From contig NC_045428.1 of the NCBI RefSeq assembly GCF_902635505.1, positions 433,667,106 to 433,731,105 on the forward strand: a DNA stretch of 64,000 nt. Reading direction: 5' to 3'. Each line of letters starts with the position of its first letter. Positions within the stretch are counted from its first letter, which is position 1. Position numbers and translations under genes: made by a program. This DNA comes from Sarcophilus harrisii. Lineage: Eukaryota; Chordata; Mammalia; Dasyuromorphia; Dasyuridae. Shown in pieces: positions 24,858-61,799 of this stretch. The notes below the pieces were generated by a model. It ran no database searches, had not been told where the DNA came from, and worked only from the letters and a program-made list of their open reading frames with translations.

Positions 24858-26346
24858 GCCCAATAATGAAATCCTATCAAGTGGTAACATGGTCTAAATT
24901 TACATTATTTGACTTATAGTCATATGTAAAACATGATAACTGGTTCTATTGGAATGGAACTGTGCAATGATATTTTTTAAAAATAAGTTTTTAATCTGTT
25001 TATTAATCTAATATAACTGCAAAGAATAAGAAAAATGTATTTCTGATTTGAGTTTGTTTCAAAGGAATAAGAGAAAGCAAAATTTTAAAATCACTGAATA
25101 TTAAATTCAAAAATAAGCCTACAATGATATTACAAAAGTGTCTTTATTCTTGTTTAATATATTTTAGCAGTGTTGGTTGAACTGTCTTTTTCTTTAAATC
25201 CTCATACATATGTTGGTAGATACAGAGAGCTCTATCCACATTTTGGCGAATCTGAATACTTCGACTGACATTAGGATCAGCATTCATAATCTTTTGCTTC
25301 ATGACTTCTGCAGCTCTAAAGAGATCTTCAAATTCCTTGAGAGTAAATTCCTTCATTTGCATATTATCTGATTCTTTGAGGTCATTGTTGGCTTCTTCAA
25401 ACACTTGTTGTTCTAAATGAAGATCATTATCAGTCAATTCTTCTGAGTGTGAAATGAGTAATTCTTGGGCATCACCATTTTCCAGTTCATCAAAACCAAG
25501 CTTTCTTCCAATATTTGTTATTTCTTCTATAACAGTTTGTTTTTGAGGGGGGAAACTCTCAAAATTACTATTTGCAGAGTGTGGCAAAATGTGCTTCCAC
25601 ACAGTGGTATCCTTATCTGCACTGGCTGCCTCTCTGGTAATTTTAGCATTATGCAATTGAAGTCGATTTTTAAAGCGATTAAACCAACCAACGCTAGCAG
25701 CAAAAGTTTCCTCACTTTCCATTTCATTTCCATTTTCTTTTACTGCCTTAAATAAACTTGAAGCTTTTGTCTGAATAGCTGCTCTGGTAAGAGGAATGCA
25801 TTTTTTATTGCAATCTTCAATCCATACAGCTAAAAGACGCTCCATTTCTATCATTGTAATACTTCTATTTCTTGTAGTTGTTTGCAAACCACAAAAAGTT
25901 GAAGCAACTTTGCCTTTTTTTTTAATTTCACCTGCATGTTTTATAATATTCCGTACTGTAGATTCAGGCATTCCTATATCTCTTCCTATTTTAGAGTTAC
26001 TATGACCACGTTCATGCCGTTCGATTACATCAAATTTTTGTTCTAATGTAATAACAAGTCTCTTCTTCTTTGTGTTGGCAGTGTTGCCATCTGAAGTAAT
26101 CTTCCTTTTGTCCATTTTATAAGGGGTTATTTTGTGAAAAAATTAATAGAACTGTTGATAATATGGTATGTAATGGCACATCACATCAACACTCAAGGAT
26201 AGCAAGTACAGACTGATGATTTAGCATCAGTTAATAAATAACATGGGCTAGTTCCACATGTCACATTAATTGAATTTTGTTTGCATTAAGTACAACATGA
26301 TATCATTTTAGAATTCATAATAAAGGAGTTTTGCATTATTCAAACA
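24858..26346 (-). mobile_element. Tigger-family DNA transposon, internally deleted (approximate ends)
   Basis: Host element of the DDE-less ORF. It interrupts older LINE debris: L3/L2 pieces lie on the left (24270-24830) and an L3 end on the right (26370-26485). Possible degraded terminal inverted repeats involve AATAATG near 24862 and its complement near 26336, but the match is weak and the ends are uncertain. Confidence 0.5.
25144..26115 (-). CDS. Tigger/pogo-type transposase-derived ORF lacking the DDE domain (323 aa)
   Basis: Unbroken 323-codon, intronless ORF. Residues about 19-70 form the CENP-B-type N-terminal helix-turn-helix (ITLEQKFDVIERHERG, GMPESTVRNIIKHAGEI). Residues about 90-170 form the second CENP-B/Tc5 DNA-binding domain (MERLLAVWIEDCNKK, VGWFNRFKNRLQL, REAASAD). 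It then passes at residues 170-175 straight into VWKHILPHSANSNFESFPPQ and the acidic C-terminal region of TIGD proteins, ending VQPTLLKYIKQE. The DDE catalytic core (motifs like DETGLFW and DNAPGH), normally over 200 residues, is absent with the frame kept. Usual family length is about 500-600 residues. The stop overlaps an AATAAA. It may be a non-autonomous transposon copy or a co-opted DNA-binding gene. Confidence 0.85.
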   Translation of the reverse strand: MDKRKITSDGNTANTKKKRLVITLEQKFDVIERHERGHSNSKIGRDIGMPESTVRNIIKHAGEIKKKGKVASTFCGLQTTTRNRSITMIEMERLLAVWIEDCNKKCIPLTRAAIQTKASSLFKAVKENGNEMESEETFAASVGWFNRFKNRLQLHNAKITREAASADKDTTVWKHILPHSANSNFESFPPQKQTVIEEITNIGRKLGFDELENGDAQELLISHSEELTDNDLHLEQQVFEEANNDLKESDNMQMKEFTLKEFEDLFRAAEVMKQKIMNADPNVSRSIQIRQNVDRALCIYQHMYEDLKKKTVQPTLLKYIKQE

Positions 26347-26369
26347 TATATTCATTACTATTTAGCTGT

Positions 26370-26485
26370 TTGTTCCTTCTCACTCGAGGACTTCAAGCAA
26401 ATGCTGGATGAGCACTTCTCCAGCATGTATTTTAAGTGTTTTCTTGTTCAGGTATGGACTGAATCAATGAAGTTCTGAGGCTCCT
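26370..26485 (+). mobile_element. L3/CR1 3'-end fragment
   Basis: Reads ctcgaggacttcaagcaaat and gctggatgagcacttctcc, the CR1 3' wording. It probably belongs with the L3 pieces left of the Tigger insertion. Confidence 0.5.
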
Positions 26486-26988
26486 ATAAGATAGAAACAA
26501 ATAGAAAAAATTATTAAAAAAAAAACAGGCTTCTATGATATCTTTATGGATTCATTTATTTTCCTACTACTATATGCTAGTAATATAATAACTGTACATA
26601 CAAGGTCTATGGGGGCTTTAAAAGTTAAAACATAAGAAAAGACAGGGGAAAACTTGAATATCAGAAGTGCCATGCATTTACCACCACACATATATACATA
26701 TTTAACTATCACCTGCCAAGCCTCCAGATTGGTTCCTTTCAAGATTAAGAGTATAGTACCTGCTTAATAAATGGTTCTTCTTGTTATTGGTTGAAGATTA
26801 TGATAGCCAAATGTCCAATAGTCATTCTGTGCTCCCTCTATATAACCAAACTATTTCAGATTAGGAGTAATCTACAACATTTTTCAAATGCTTGCAGGAA
26901 TATATGTAAATGGCATTAAAAAATATCATCTAGTAAATGTATAAAAAGCAAGTGCATGCTAATAAGAATGGTACATGCTAATAAGAAT

Positions 26989-27001
26989 GGGGGGGGGGGG
27001 G
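26989..27001 (+). repeat. (G)13 run with a short upstream duplication
   Basis: Thirteen G residues, preceded by two near-adjacent copies of catgctaataagaatgg (starting near 26955 and 26974). Confidence 0.9.
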
Positions 27002-27128
27002 AGAGAAGGGGAAAGGACAGTCTGAATATAACACAAATACCCATAGGAAAAAAGATCCAAATAGCACTAGGACATTGAGAAAACCATGAATTCCCTACAT
27101 AGCTACTAGTTACTTTCTGATTGCCTGT

Positions 27129-27396
27129 AAATATGCCAAGTCTCTCCTATCCCAAAAATAAACTAGCAAAACAAACAAACAAACAAACCTTTTACTAGAG
27201 TCTACCATTGCCTTCTTAAAGTTTGGGGAGAAGTCATACAAAATTAGGTATGGATGGACTAAATATGCCAAGTCTCTCCTATCCCAAAAATAAACTAGCA
27301 AAACAAACAAACAAACAAACAAACCTTTTACTAGAGTCTACCATTGCCTTCTTAAAGTTTGGGGAGAAGTCATACAAAATTAGGTATGGATGGACT
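27129..27396 (+). repeat. Near-identical tandem duplication, 132/136-bp unit
   Basis: Copy 1 is 27129-27260 and copy 2 is 27261-27396. They appear identical apart from one extra AAAC unit in the (AAAC)n run of copy 2. The unit itself resembles L2 sequence (atgccaagtctctcctat, tctaccattgccttctt), as does the stretch near 28810-28880. Confidence 0.95.
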
Positions 27397-27829
27397 ATGA
27401 TCTGAACTATGATTGAGATCTGATAAGATTATGGAGCCACTTAATTATTAAAGTATACCACTGCATTACTCTCTGAAAATGTAGCCACATGCCAAAATGG
27501 TACTAAATGGATCCACAGTTTTATAAAATATCATTTCTGAAAGGACTATCAGAAGAATTAAATTTATTTTAGCAAGCAAATGTTCCAAGATGTCAAGATA
27601 GACACTGTTTTTAAAAGTTCTGAACACAACTCTATTCATACAAAATATATATAAAAAAAAAACAAAACAGTTCTTACATAACAGATACTTCTGTAACTCT
27701 AGTAAGCATTCAAATACTGGACTGATCCTAGAAGTTTATCGTCTAAGGAAGAATACAAAAGTATACTTCTCAATTGTCATATACAAATTGCACATTATCT
27801 CATACCTTATCTATGTTCTGGTCTTTCTT

Positions 27830-29705
27830 TTCCTTGCTGTTGTACTTTCCATCTTTGGCGACTTCCTTTGTCTATACTTTCCTCTCTTTCATCCTAGGCC
27901 CCTAAGTAAAGAGTAATTTTGTGGTACCTGTGGGGGAGAGGTGGGTTGTGAGGCCTGTCTCCAAAATTTTCAAGGGTTTGAGGAAGCTCCTTCAACCTGG
28001 TCTAGGTATCCTCCTTCCAAAAATCTTATGTAAAGCACACCTAACATAATCTAATTAATTGGTTCCCCTGAACTTTAGTTGAAGCAACCAATGCACTGAA
28101 ATGTCATCAAAAGCTCCAATCCCTTTGCCCCCTTTAGTACTTCTCCAGGCACCAAGTACTGGCTTCACTTTCTTCCCTTTCCAATTCTTCCCAGTAATTA
28201 GTCATTTCAACTCAACACTGTCCTTTGCCCTTTGCCCTCTTGACCTATCACCATTCATCTCTTGCCAAACCTTAACCCTTTTTACCTCCACCATCTGCAG
28301 TCTGCTGCTCCATGAGCTGAATGAATAAATAGCTAGGAGGAGGAGTCTTATAACCTTGCTGACTAGGTCTGTTACAAATTTATGTGATTTAGCTTTTTGG
28401 GTCCTTGATGCAGCAAGGTACTTTCAGAGCAATTTCCTATTTCGTTCCTCAAGAGAAGTTCTTCCAAAATTCTTCCTTTCTTAGGTCTACCATATCCTTT
28501 CCTTCCTTCATCTCTCTTAGCTAAGCATCTTACCTCTATTTTTCTGAGAAAACTGTGGACCACTCTGCCATAAAATCTTCCTTCTCCCATTCTCTTTATC
28601 TCAAAATCCCTTGACATCATCTCCCATTCTCTCCTTTACCCCAGTTTTTGACAAAGAGATGGCCCTTCTTCTTACCTAGAAACTAATTTGATATGCATTT
28701 AATTCTGCCCTTTCTCATCATCTCTATTAGATTTCACCCTCAATCAACTCCCAACCTTCTAAAATCTTCAACCTCCGTCTAGCTACTAATTCCTTCTCTG
28801 ATACCTTCAAACATGTCAGGTCTCTTCTATACTAACTACAAACAAACAAAAAACCTTTATTGATTCTACTATTGCTTCTTCAAGGAAACTCCTTGAAAGG
28901 CTGTCTCCACTTGCTACCTTTACTTCTCTATAACTCTTTTCAATTTTGGTACCCAATCTCATCATTCAACTGAAATTGCTTTTTTCAAAATTACTAATGA
29001 TCCTTAAATTATCGAATCTAATGGTCTTTTCTCATTACTCATCCTGCTCATCAGCTGCATTTGGAATTTTATGTTACTACTCACTCTTGGTTTTCCTATT
29101 TATCTGACTGCTCCTCAGTCATCATGCATATCATATTCTAAGTGTTCCCCAAAATGCTATTTTAAGCTGTCTTCCCTTTTCCCCCATACTCTTTTTGGCA
29201 AGCTCATTAGCTCTTATGAGTTTAACAATAATCTCCATATAGGTAATGAGTGTGTGTGCACTTCTACACATTTGCACACACATATATAGCCATGCATCAC
29301 ATCCAGCCTCCTTTAAGCTATTTTAGTTCCATATCACCAACTGCCTCTTAGCCATTTTCAATTGGGTGTCACAGAATACAACTCAAATACAACATGCCCC
29401 AAACTGAACTTATTACCTTTCCCCCAAATCATCTCTTTTTCAAAGTTCTGTATTTCTGTTGAAGGTACCACCATCTTTCCAACCTCTCAGGTTTATAATC
29501 TATGCTTGACTCCCCTTCAGTCTTTCTCTTCCTTCAAGGTACAATTCCTGCACCATTTTCTGCATAAAGCCTTTCTCAATCTCTTTTAACTTGTAGTTCC
29601 CTTTCTCCCAAATTACCTTTTATTTAAAACTACTTTGTATTTATTCCCTTTACGTTTATATTGCATCTATCCATATAAGCTTAATAAATATCTATTGATT
29701 GATTC
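27830..29705 (+). mobile_element. Long L2 LINE relic
   Basis: About 1.9 kb on the plus strand. Reverse-transcriptase-region wording is recognisable (aactgaacttattacctttc near 29401; gaaggtaccaccatctttcc near 29460), ending aataaatatctattgattga. Many stops; no frame longer than about 80 codons. Confidence 0.6.
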
Positions 29706-30324
29706 CATAGAAAATTATACAATGGTGTGCAACTAACACAGGATAAGCATCAATTCTGATACTTCATTTTGTAATAGCAATGGCCCTCTGTGTATCCATC
29801 TACTGGCATTGAACTGATTCCAAATGCCTTAATTTTGACCAGATGAAAACAGGTTAACCTGGTTTCCTCACCTGTCAACTGAATTCTGGACATTTTGTGT
29901 TACATACATTTATTTCACTGCTCTTTCTCTAGGATTAAAAAAAAAAAATGGATATTACTCCAAGTCAATGTACAAATTATAGCTCCTAAAGAGCCTACTT
30001 TCATAACTTTAAAGATATTGGAATAACTGTTGATGGAAGGATGTGTAATGTTTCAAAAATTATTCAAGTCCATAAAGACATGGGATTAAGAAAGTGCAAA
30101 GGAAAATGCATAAGAAAAAAACATTAGAACTAGCAAGTTATTACTGCAAAACAATCTATTTAATCCTTGAAAAATAAATAACTTCAGAGAGGCTAGACAC
30201 CTAATATGAAACCACTTTTTAATTGAAATCTTTGCCAAAATTGTTGTCAGAATTCCAGAAAAATCTGGAAGATCATATGGGGCATCTTCTTCAGAATGTA
30301 AAACATCCACTTACAAATATTCTT

Positions 30325-30575
30325 GGGGCATCTAGATGGTTCAGTGGATAGGTTGTCAGGCTTGGAGTCAAGAAAACTCATCTTCATGAGTTCAAATCTG
30401 GCCTCAGACATTTACTAGATGTATGAATGACTCTGAGCAAGTTACTTCAATCTGTTTGCTCCAGTTTCCTAATCTGTAAAATAAGATGGAGAAAGAAATG
30501 GCAAATCCCACCAGTATTTTTGCCCAAAAAACCCCAAACATGGAACATGACTGAAAACACAACAACAACAAATCT
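30325..30575 (+). mobile_element. Long marsupial SINE with full 3' part
   Basis: tRNA-like head (ggggcatctagatggttcag), core (caaatctggcctcagacat), and the longer tail (gagaaagaaatggcaaatcc; aacatgactgaaaacacaac) ending in CAA units. Confidence 0.7.
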
Positions 30576-30689
30576 TCTTTGGATTTTTTTTTTCTTATAG
30601 GGGACCTGAAAATCTTATCCCCATTGAATGAATGATGGACTTTAAAACCTATAGGCTATAATCAATGCTAGATATCTTCTACAAGAAAC

Positions 30690-30920
30690 CTTTCCCTTTT
30701 AAATCTAATTTTAAATCCCATAATTAAAAATAATGAAAATCTAAATTTTCTCTTATTCACTTCCTATTTATCTTGAATATGTTTATTTGTACATATTTGT
30801 TTGCTTGTCTCTCCCTTTTTAGACTGTGAGCTCTGTGGGGGCAGGGACTGTTTTTTGCCTTTCTTTGTATTCCTAGCACTTAGTACAGTGCCTGGCACAT
30901 TTGTAGGCCCTGAAAGATAG
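30690..30920 (+). mobile_element. L2 LINE 3' end
   Basis: Clear L2 tail: tagactgtgagctctgtggg, ggcagggactg, cttagtacagtgcctggcac. Confidence 0.75.
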
Positions 30921-31544
30921 ACTTTGAGAAAATGTCAAAGATATGCTTAAGATCCAATATCATGAAAAAGTATGATTTCATAATGAAGAATTAAAGACTG
31001 TGTTAAAAATCTTGTGACCTTAACACAAAATTGTGTAAAATAAATGATTGGAAGAAAGAGACATATTATACATTAAAAAGTCTTAAAAGATGTAAATGGC
31101 TGTAAAGGTTTATTATATATGTCAAAAAATTTTATTATTTGACTGTCCCAGTCAATTCCCATACCACTGTAAGTGAAATATTGTGTTCCTGAACAACCAA
31201 AATTCAGACTACATAAGTTCAAAATTAAGCAGTGAGTCCTGATATTTATGTAGTAGAAATAACACTCATACATAGGTTCAAAATCCTGGTACTACCACTT
31301 ACTTGCTGTGTGGTTTAGGGAAAATCATGAAGAATTGAAATCTAGAGGTTCCAGAATCTTTCTTCTCCCTGCCCTCCCTTATTTAGAGACAACAGAAGTA
31401 GCAGAACCACTGGTCAGTAATTTTGACCCTGTATAAATAGGATTACAAGTTGTTTGGTTTTTAATTTCTAATATTTCCCTCTCCATTCTTTCCATTATGT
31501 TCCAGCAAATAACAATGCCTTTTTGTCAGTGAAAAACCAACAAT

Positions 31545-31765
31545 TGCTAGTGTTTTATAATGCCTCATGGTTTGTAAAGTACTATACAAATATTATCACT
31601 TAATTGTTAAAACAATCCTGGGAGGCGGGTGCTATTATTATCTTCATTTCATAAATGGGAGAACTGAGATAGTTAAGAGCTTTGGTCAGGATCATACAGC
31701 CCTTAAGAACTTAAGGTTGGATCTGAACTCTACTTTGGCTGACTACAGATCCAGTGCTGGATAGT
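31545..31765 (-). mobile_element. MIR SINE
   Basis: Reverse-complement MIR (taaaacaatcctgggaggcg; aaatgggagaactgagatag; gatccagtgctgg). Confidence 0.6.
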
Positions 31766-31859
31766 AGGATTGAGCTGGGTATATGCTAGGAATTGAGGTG
31801 ATTATTTTTAAAATAACTTTAGCATGGAACTTAGTTGAATTTTATATTAAAAACTTATC

Positions 31860-32400
31860 ATGTAATAATTCCCATATAAATTCCTTGAAGGCAGCAATTT
31901 TTTTTTGGTTTTTGTTTTATCTTTACTTCACTAGTATCTCACACAGTGACAAACACTAAACTGAATTGTTTGGTCTGGATACTCTCAGGGGGCAAGTGGT
32001 CAGGAAAAACTTTTTGAGGGATATGGACTAGGTGATCACTACAGGTCTATAAACTCTAAGTCTATGAATCTATATGAAGGAAGAAATTCAATTCTATACA
32101 TGGGAAATGACAAATAAAGATGATGGACAGCAGGAGCAAGATAATAACTTGACTAGAAAACAGAGACTATAAAAGGAAATAATAAAACTAAACTTATTTA
32201 ACCGTGGAGAGCCTGTTAGGAAGCCAGGAGTAGGTAAGAAAAGAGCATTCCAAGCATAGGGGAAAGTTAGTATCAACACACAGAAATAGGCAGTACAAGA
32301 TCCCAGTGAACAAGAGCAAGTCAGTGTGGCTGAACTTGCTTGTAGGAAGGTACTGAAGTTATGAAGAAATTAAAGAGAGAAAGAGGATTCTAAGTGGGAC
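31860..32400. mobile_element. Cluster of L2/L3 tail fragments
   Basis: 31860-31960 resembles an L2 end (+). 31985-32080 resembles an L3 end (+; ggactaggtgatcactacag). 32200-32400 resembles an antisense L2-linked repeat (gagcattccaagcatagggg). Confidence 0.4.
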
Positions 32401-32459
32401 TATAAGAAGGAGAAATGGGTGGAGATGGGATCAAGTGTACAAGTAGAAGGGCTGTCCTC

Positions 32460-32870
32460 AGCAAAAGGAAAGACAGGGAGAGACAAAGAGAGGAGGATGG
32501 GAAAAGGAAGAAGGGAAAGGAAGGAAGAAAAAGGAGGGAGAGAAGGAACGGAAAAAAGGAGGAAAAAAGAAATGGGGAGCAAAGGAGGGAAAGAGGAAGG
32601 GAAGAAAAGAGGAGAAAGGAAATAGAAAAAGGAAGGAGGGATGGAAATAAAATGCTCCACTATGCGTCAAGCACCGTTCTAAATAATTTACAAAAATCTC
32701 ACTTGATCCTCTCATCAGTTGTGAGAGGCTGGCACTATCACTCCCATTTAACAGTTAAGGAAAACGGGACAACCGTAAGCGCAGGGACTTGCCCAGGGTC
32801 ACAGGATTAAGTATCTAAGGTCATACGGGAGCACCGACTTCAGGCCTAGGGCTCCCTCCATTGCTGCCTC
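32460..32870 (-). repeat. Purine-rich tract, then MIR SINE (-)
   Basis: 32460-32645 is nearly all A and G on the plus strand (GGAAA/AGGGA type); the long frames over it are low-complexity artefacts. 32645-32870 is reverse-complement MIR (gggacttgcccagggtcaca). Confidence 0.7.
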
Positions 32871-33025
32871 CAGAAGGCTCATCTTTTCATCAGAGATTAG
32901 CTAGGCAGAGGGAATTTATTTCAGAAATAGTAAACACATTCAGGAAGGAGTTTGCCCTTCAGGCCTAGGGTAGTTTCTAGATTAAGTTTAGCTGAGACAG
33001 ACTTTACTTTTCCTTTATAGAGGGC

Positions 33026-33052
33026 CAACAACAACAACAACAACAACAACAA
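33026..33052 (+). repeat. (CAA)9 microsatellite
   Basis: Nine perfect CAA units just upstream of the HSPH1 CpG island. Confidence 0.95.
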
Positions 33053-33793
33053 AACTCCCTTTAATTGTGCACTTGACAAAGTCATCTCTGGCTTTCAGGA
33101 GAAAAACAAAAAACTCCTCTGATATTTCTAAATGTAAACGTCTAGATAATAAAGTGACTATGGGAATGCAGACGCCCCCCAAAAAAACATTTTTTAAAGC
33201 AGAAGCTCGCTTAATGTTAAATAGACAAGCGGATCGGGAGAACGGGAAAAGGTGGGACTGGGAGGGACGGGGGTTTCCTCTCTCCCCCACCCCGCGCTGG
33301 CTTTCACCCCAACATAAAAGCCTGGGGGGCGCGCCGAAGCCTAAGAAGTCAGTCCCAGGGAATCCGGCACTTGAGGGGCCCGCAGGTGCGGCCTGGGTGT
33401 GGGCCTACTCGGGCCCCGCCTCCAGAACGCCTCCAAAGCAACGCCCAGGTCAAGGCGTTCTGCGAGGCTGACGGCCAGACCAAGGATGGAGTCCCCGGGA
33501 TCTGCGATCCTTACAAACGCCGCTCGTTTTCTATCTTTAGTCTGACGACGGGTATAAGACCGTTTCTCCGAAGCGCCAACGACTCACCTCGCAGGAGGAG
33601 CCGCGACCAGGCCCTAGCTCTCGGAAGCCATTTCCCTTACTTCCTGTAGGGGAGGAGAACGGGAAGGGGGGGAGGGACAGAGGGCGGGTCAAGCTTTTGT
33701 GTCCGAGGCCTATGGCAGACGGGCGACTTTTTCGCGGCCATGGCAACGGCTGTAAGTCGAGAGGAAGGAACGGCCGCCTATTGGCTAGAATCT

Positions 33794-33811
33794 TTCGAGA
33801 AGGCTCGAGAA
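33794..33811 (+). promoter_or_regulatory. Heat shock element, four units with one mismatch
   Basis: Alternating inverted NGAAN units read TTC-ga-GAA-gg-CTC-ga-GAA, with a single base off in the third unit. It lies about 155 bp before the inferred HSPH1 start, the usual place for HSF1 sites. HSPH1 is a known HSF1 target. A reverse CCAAT box (ATTGG, near 33779) lies just upstream. Confidence 0.7.
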
Positions 33812-33893
33812 GACGGAAGCGGAAATGGCACGTGGTAAGGGGAGGGTTTAGGGAGGGGAGCCGGCGGAGGCGCCGGGGAGTAAATGCCGCAGA

Positions 33894-33906
33894 TTCTGGA
33901 AAGTTC
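33894..33906 (+). promoter_or_regulatory. Heat shock element, three perfect units
   Basis: Reads TTC-tg-GAA-ag-TTC, a perfect three-unit HSF1 site. It sits 15 bp before the TATA-like CATAAAG and about 45-55 bp before the inferred start. With the site 100 bp upstream it forms a typical heat-inducible promoter. Confidence 0.75.
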
Positions 33907-34177
33907 TCATCAGAAGGCTACATAAAGCCGAGGAGGCCGGATTTCCTTTCTGTCTGGGTCAGTCATTCGGGCCCCGCAGTTCTAACCCGAGAGCGAAGGA
34001 AGGAGCAGCTGCGCGTGCTTCTTGGCGAGCTAGACCAGCAGGCAAAGCGGGCCGGGCACGTCTGTCCTCTCTCCCTCCCCCCACCGCAGTCGGCACCGTG
34101 AGTCGGGTCTGTCAGAGCCTTTTCTCGCTGAGCAGGCGCGAGACAGCAGCGGCAGCAGCAGCAGCCGCAGCAACATT

Positions 34178-34283
<106 letters not shown>

Positions 34284-34321
34284 CTCGGGCGGACCCTGCG
34301 AGAAGCAGTGCGCGGCAGTAG

Positions 34322-60420
<26,099 letters not shown>

Positions 60421-60884
60421 ATCACTTGGCGTTAAGCAGGGTCACTTCCAACAAATGATGAAGAAAATATTTTTGCCGTAGTATGTAATTCTAAGAGACA
60501 TACTTGAGACTTATTTATATTTTCTTTTTTAAGAATGTTTAGAAATTTTTTGTGTATTATATGGAAAAAATGCAAAGCTTAAGTCTGTAGTCATTATGAT
60601 CCTAAAAGGGAAAATTGCCTTGGTAACTTTCAGATTCCTGTGGAATTGTGAATTCATACTAAGCTTCTGTGCAGTATTAACCATTTGCATCAGTAAGGAT
60701 GAAAATTGACTTTGTCTTCTGGAAAAAAAAATGTACTGCTCATTCAAGAGGGTTGTGACTAAAAATCTTTAAGCATTTGTTTCTGCCAAGGTAGTTTTCT
60801 TGCATCTTACCCTCCATTTCCGCATGTGTGTGGGTGTGTATGTGTGTAAATATGGTTAAATCTGACTTCATGAGGATTTTCCAA

Positions 60885-60890
60885 AATAAA
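60885..60890 (+). terminator. Proximal HSPH1 polyadenylation signal
   Basis: AATAAA about 465 nt after the stop, with T-rich sequence (ttttttctttgtt) just downstream. It could yield a shorter 3' UTR. Confidence 0.55.
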
Positions 60891-61099
60891 CCGTCTTAAT
60901 AGGGTAGGACTTTTTTCTTTGTTATTATTTAAATTTCATTGGGTAAAACAAAAGATAGTGAAATGTATTAGTAGCATGCAGAACAAAAACTTAAATTTTA
61001 TCTCTTGCTAAACAGTACATTGTCCTGTGGAGATTTACCAATGGAGGAAATGTTGATCCTGTTGTAACTGATATTGTGAAGCATTTAATGAGCTTTAAT

Positions 61100-61105
61100 A
61101 ATAAA
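61100..61105 (+). terminator. Distal HSPH1 polyadenylation signal
   Basis: AATAAA followed 25-45 nt later by GT- and T-rich sequence (ttggctttgttgg). Likely the main end of the transcript. Confidence 0.7.
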
Positions 61106-61384
61106 GTTCATATAATGTTATTTCTAAACCGTTGGCTTTGTTGGTTATTTTTTTTTATTATTTAGAACCTATTGAAGGTTCTTTGGAATGATATCAAGAA
61201 AGTTGACAGTCTGTATCTTCTGACCCCTACACCCCTACTTCCATTTTATTTTTAAAAAGGAGGGAAAGGATGCACATGTAGTAGGTGCAGTTACCCATTT
61301 CCTGGCAATTGAGGTTAATTTTCCCCTAAAAGCAAGAAAGGTCTTGGGACTTGCTTGGCTCCTACCTCCTTTAATGAGGTTTCC

Positions 61385-61600
61385 TGGTCACATGAGAGCA
61401 TAAGAATATGTATCTCTTACTATGTACCAGGCACTGTGGTAAATAATTTACAGTCATCTCATTTGATCCTCACAACAACCCTAAGTAGTGGGTGCTGCTA
61501 TTATCCCCCATTATGCAGATGAGGAAATTGAGGAAAATAGATTAAATGGACTCCAGGTCCAGTACTCTATCCACTGCATTGTCTAACTACTTTCAAAAAT
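61385..61600 (-). mobile_element. MIR SINE downstream of HSPH1
   Basis: Reverse-complement MIR (ttgatcctcacaacaaccct; gcagatgaggaaattgagg). Confidence 0.65.
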
Positions 61601-61799
61601 GTCCTACTCACACAAGAGTTGAAGGACCAATGACTTGCATGTGTCAATATAGATGAGGGAACCACAATCAGGATTATTTTATTGCATATTCCTGCTATGT
61701 TAGCACTTTGTAAGACTTTTTGTTAACTTCAGTCTCCTGAGTGCTTAATTTTTTTTTTTTCCCATCAGGGTGGTAGTGTTGAGCCCATCTCTAAAAGTT

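Larger units (their letters stand above)
13621..33159. other. Intergenic gap between divergent B3GLCT and HSPH1
   Basis: About 20 kb with no host exon that I can recognise. It holds the solo LTR, the L1/HAL1 relic, the Tigger ORF, the long L2 and many MIR/SINE copies. I see nothing identifiable in 16100-16730, 17400-18390 (apart from AT-rich sequence), 23260-24260 and 29720-30320. Confidence 0.75.
60421..61128 (+). other. HSPH1: HSPH1 3' UTR
   Basis: About 700 nt of AT-rich, repeat-poor sequence. AATAAA signals lie at 60885-60890 and 61100-61105. The second is followed by a run typical of a cleavage site and a T/G-rich stretch from about 61130. Two message ends are therefore possible. Confidence 0.75.

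Noticed and set aside
27110-27405. Frames with an internally repeated peptide (FVCLFVLLVYFWDRRDLAYL)
   Set aside because: By-product of the tandem duplication and its AAAC run.
32400-32810. Arg/Lys/Glu-rich and Ser/Phe/Pro-rich frames on opposite strands
   Set aside because: Low-complexity reading of the purine-rich tract.
34081-34105. GTGAGT near 34098 as a 5' UTR splice donor
   Set aside because: The motif fits a donor, but I see no paired acceptor before exon 1; left as an RNA-seq question.
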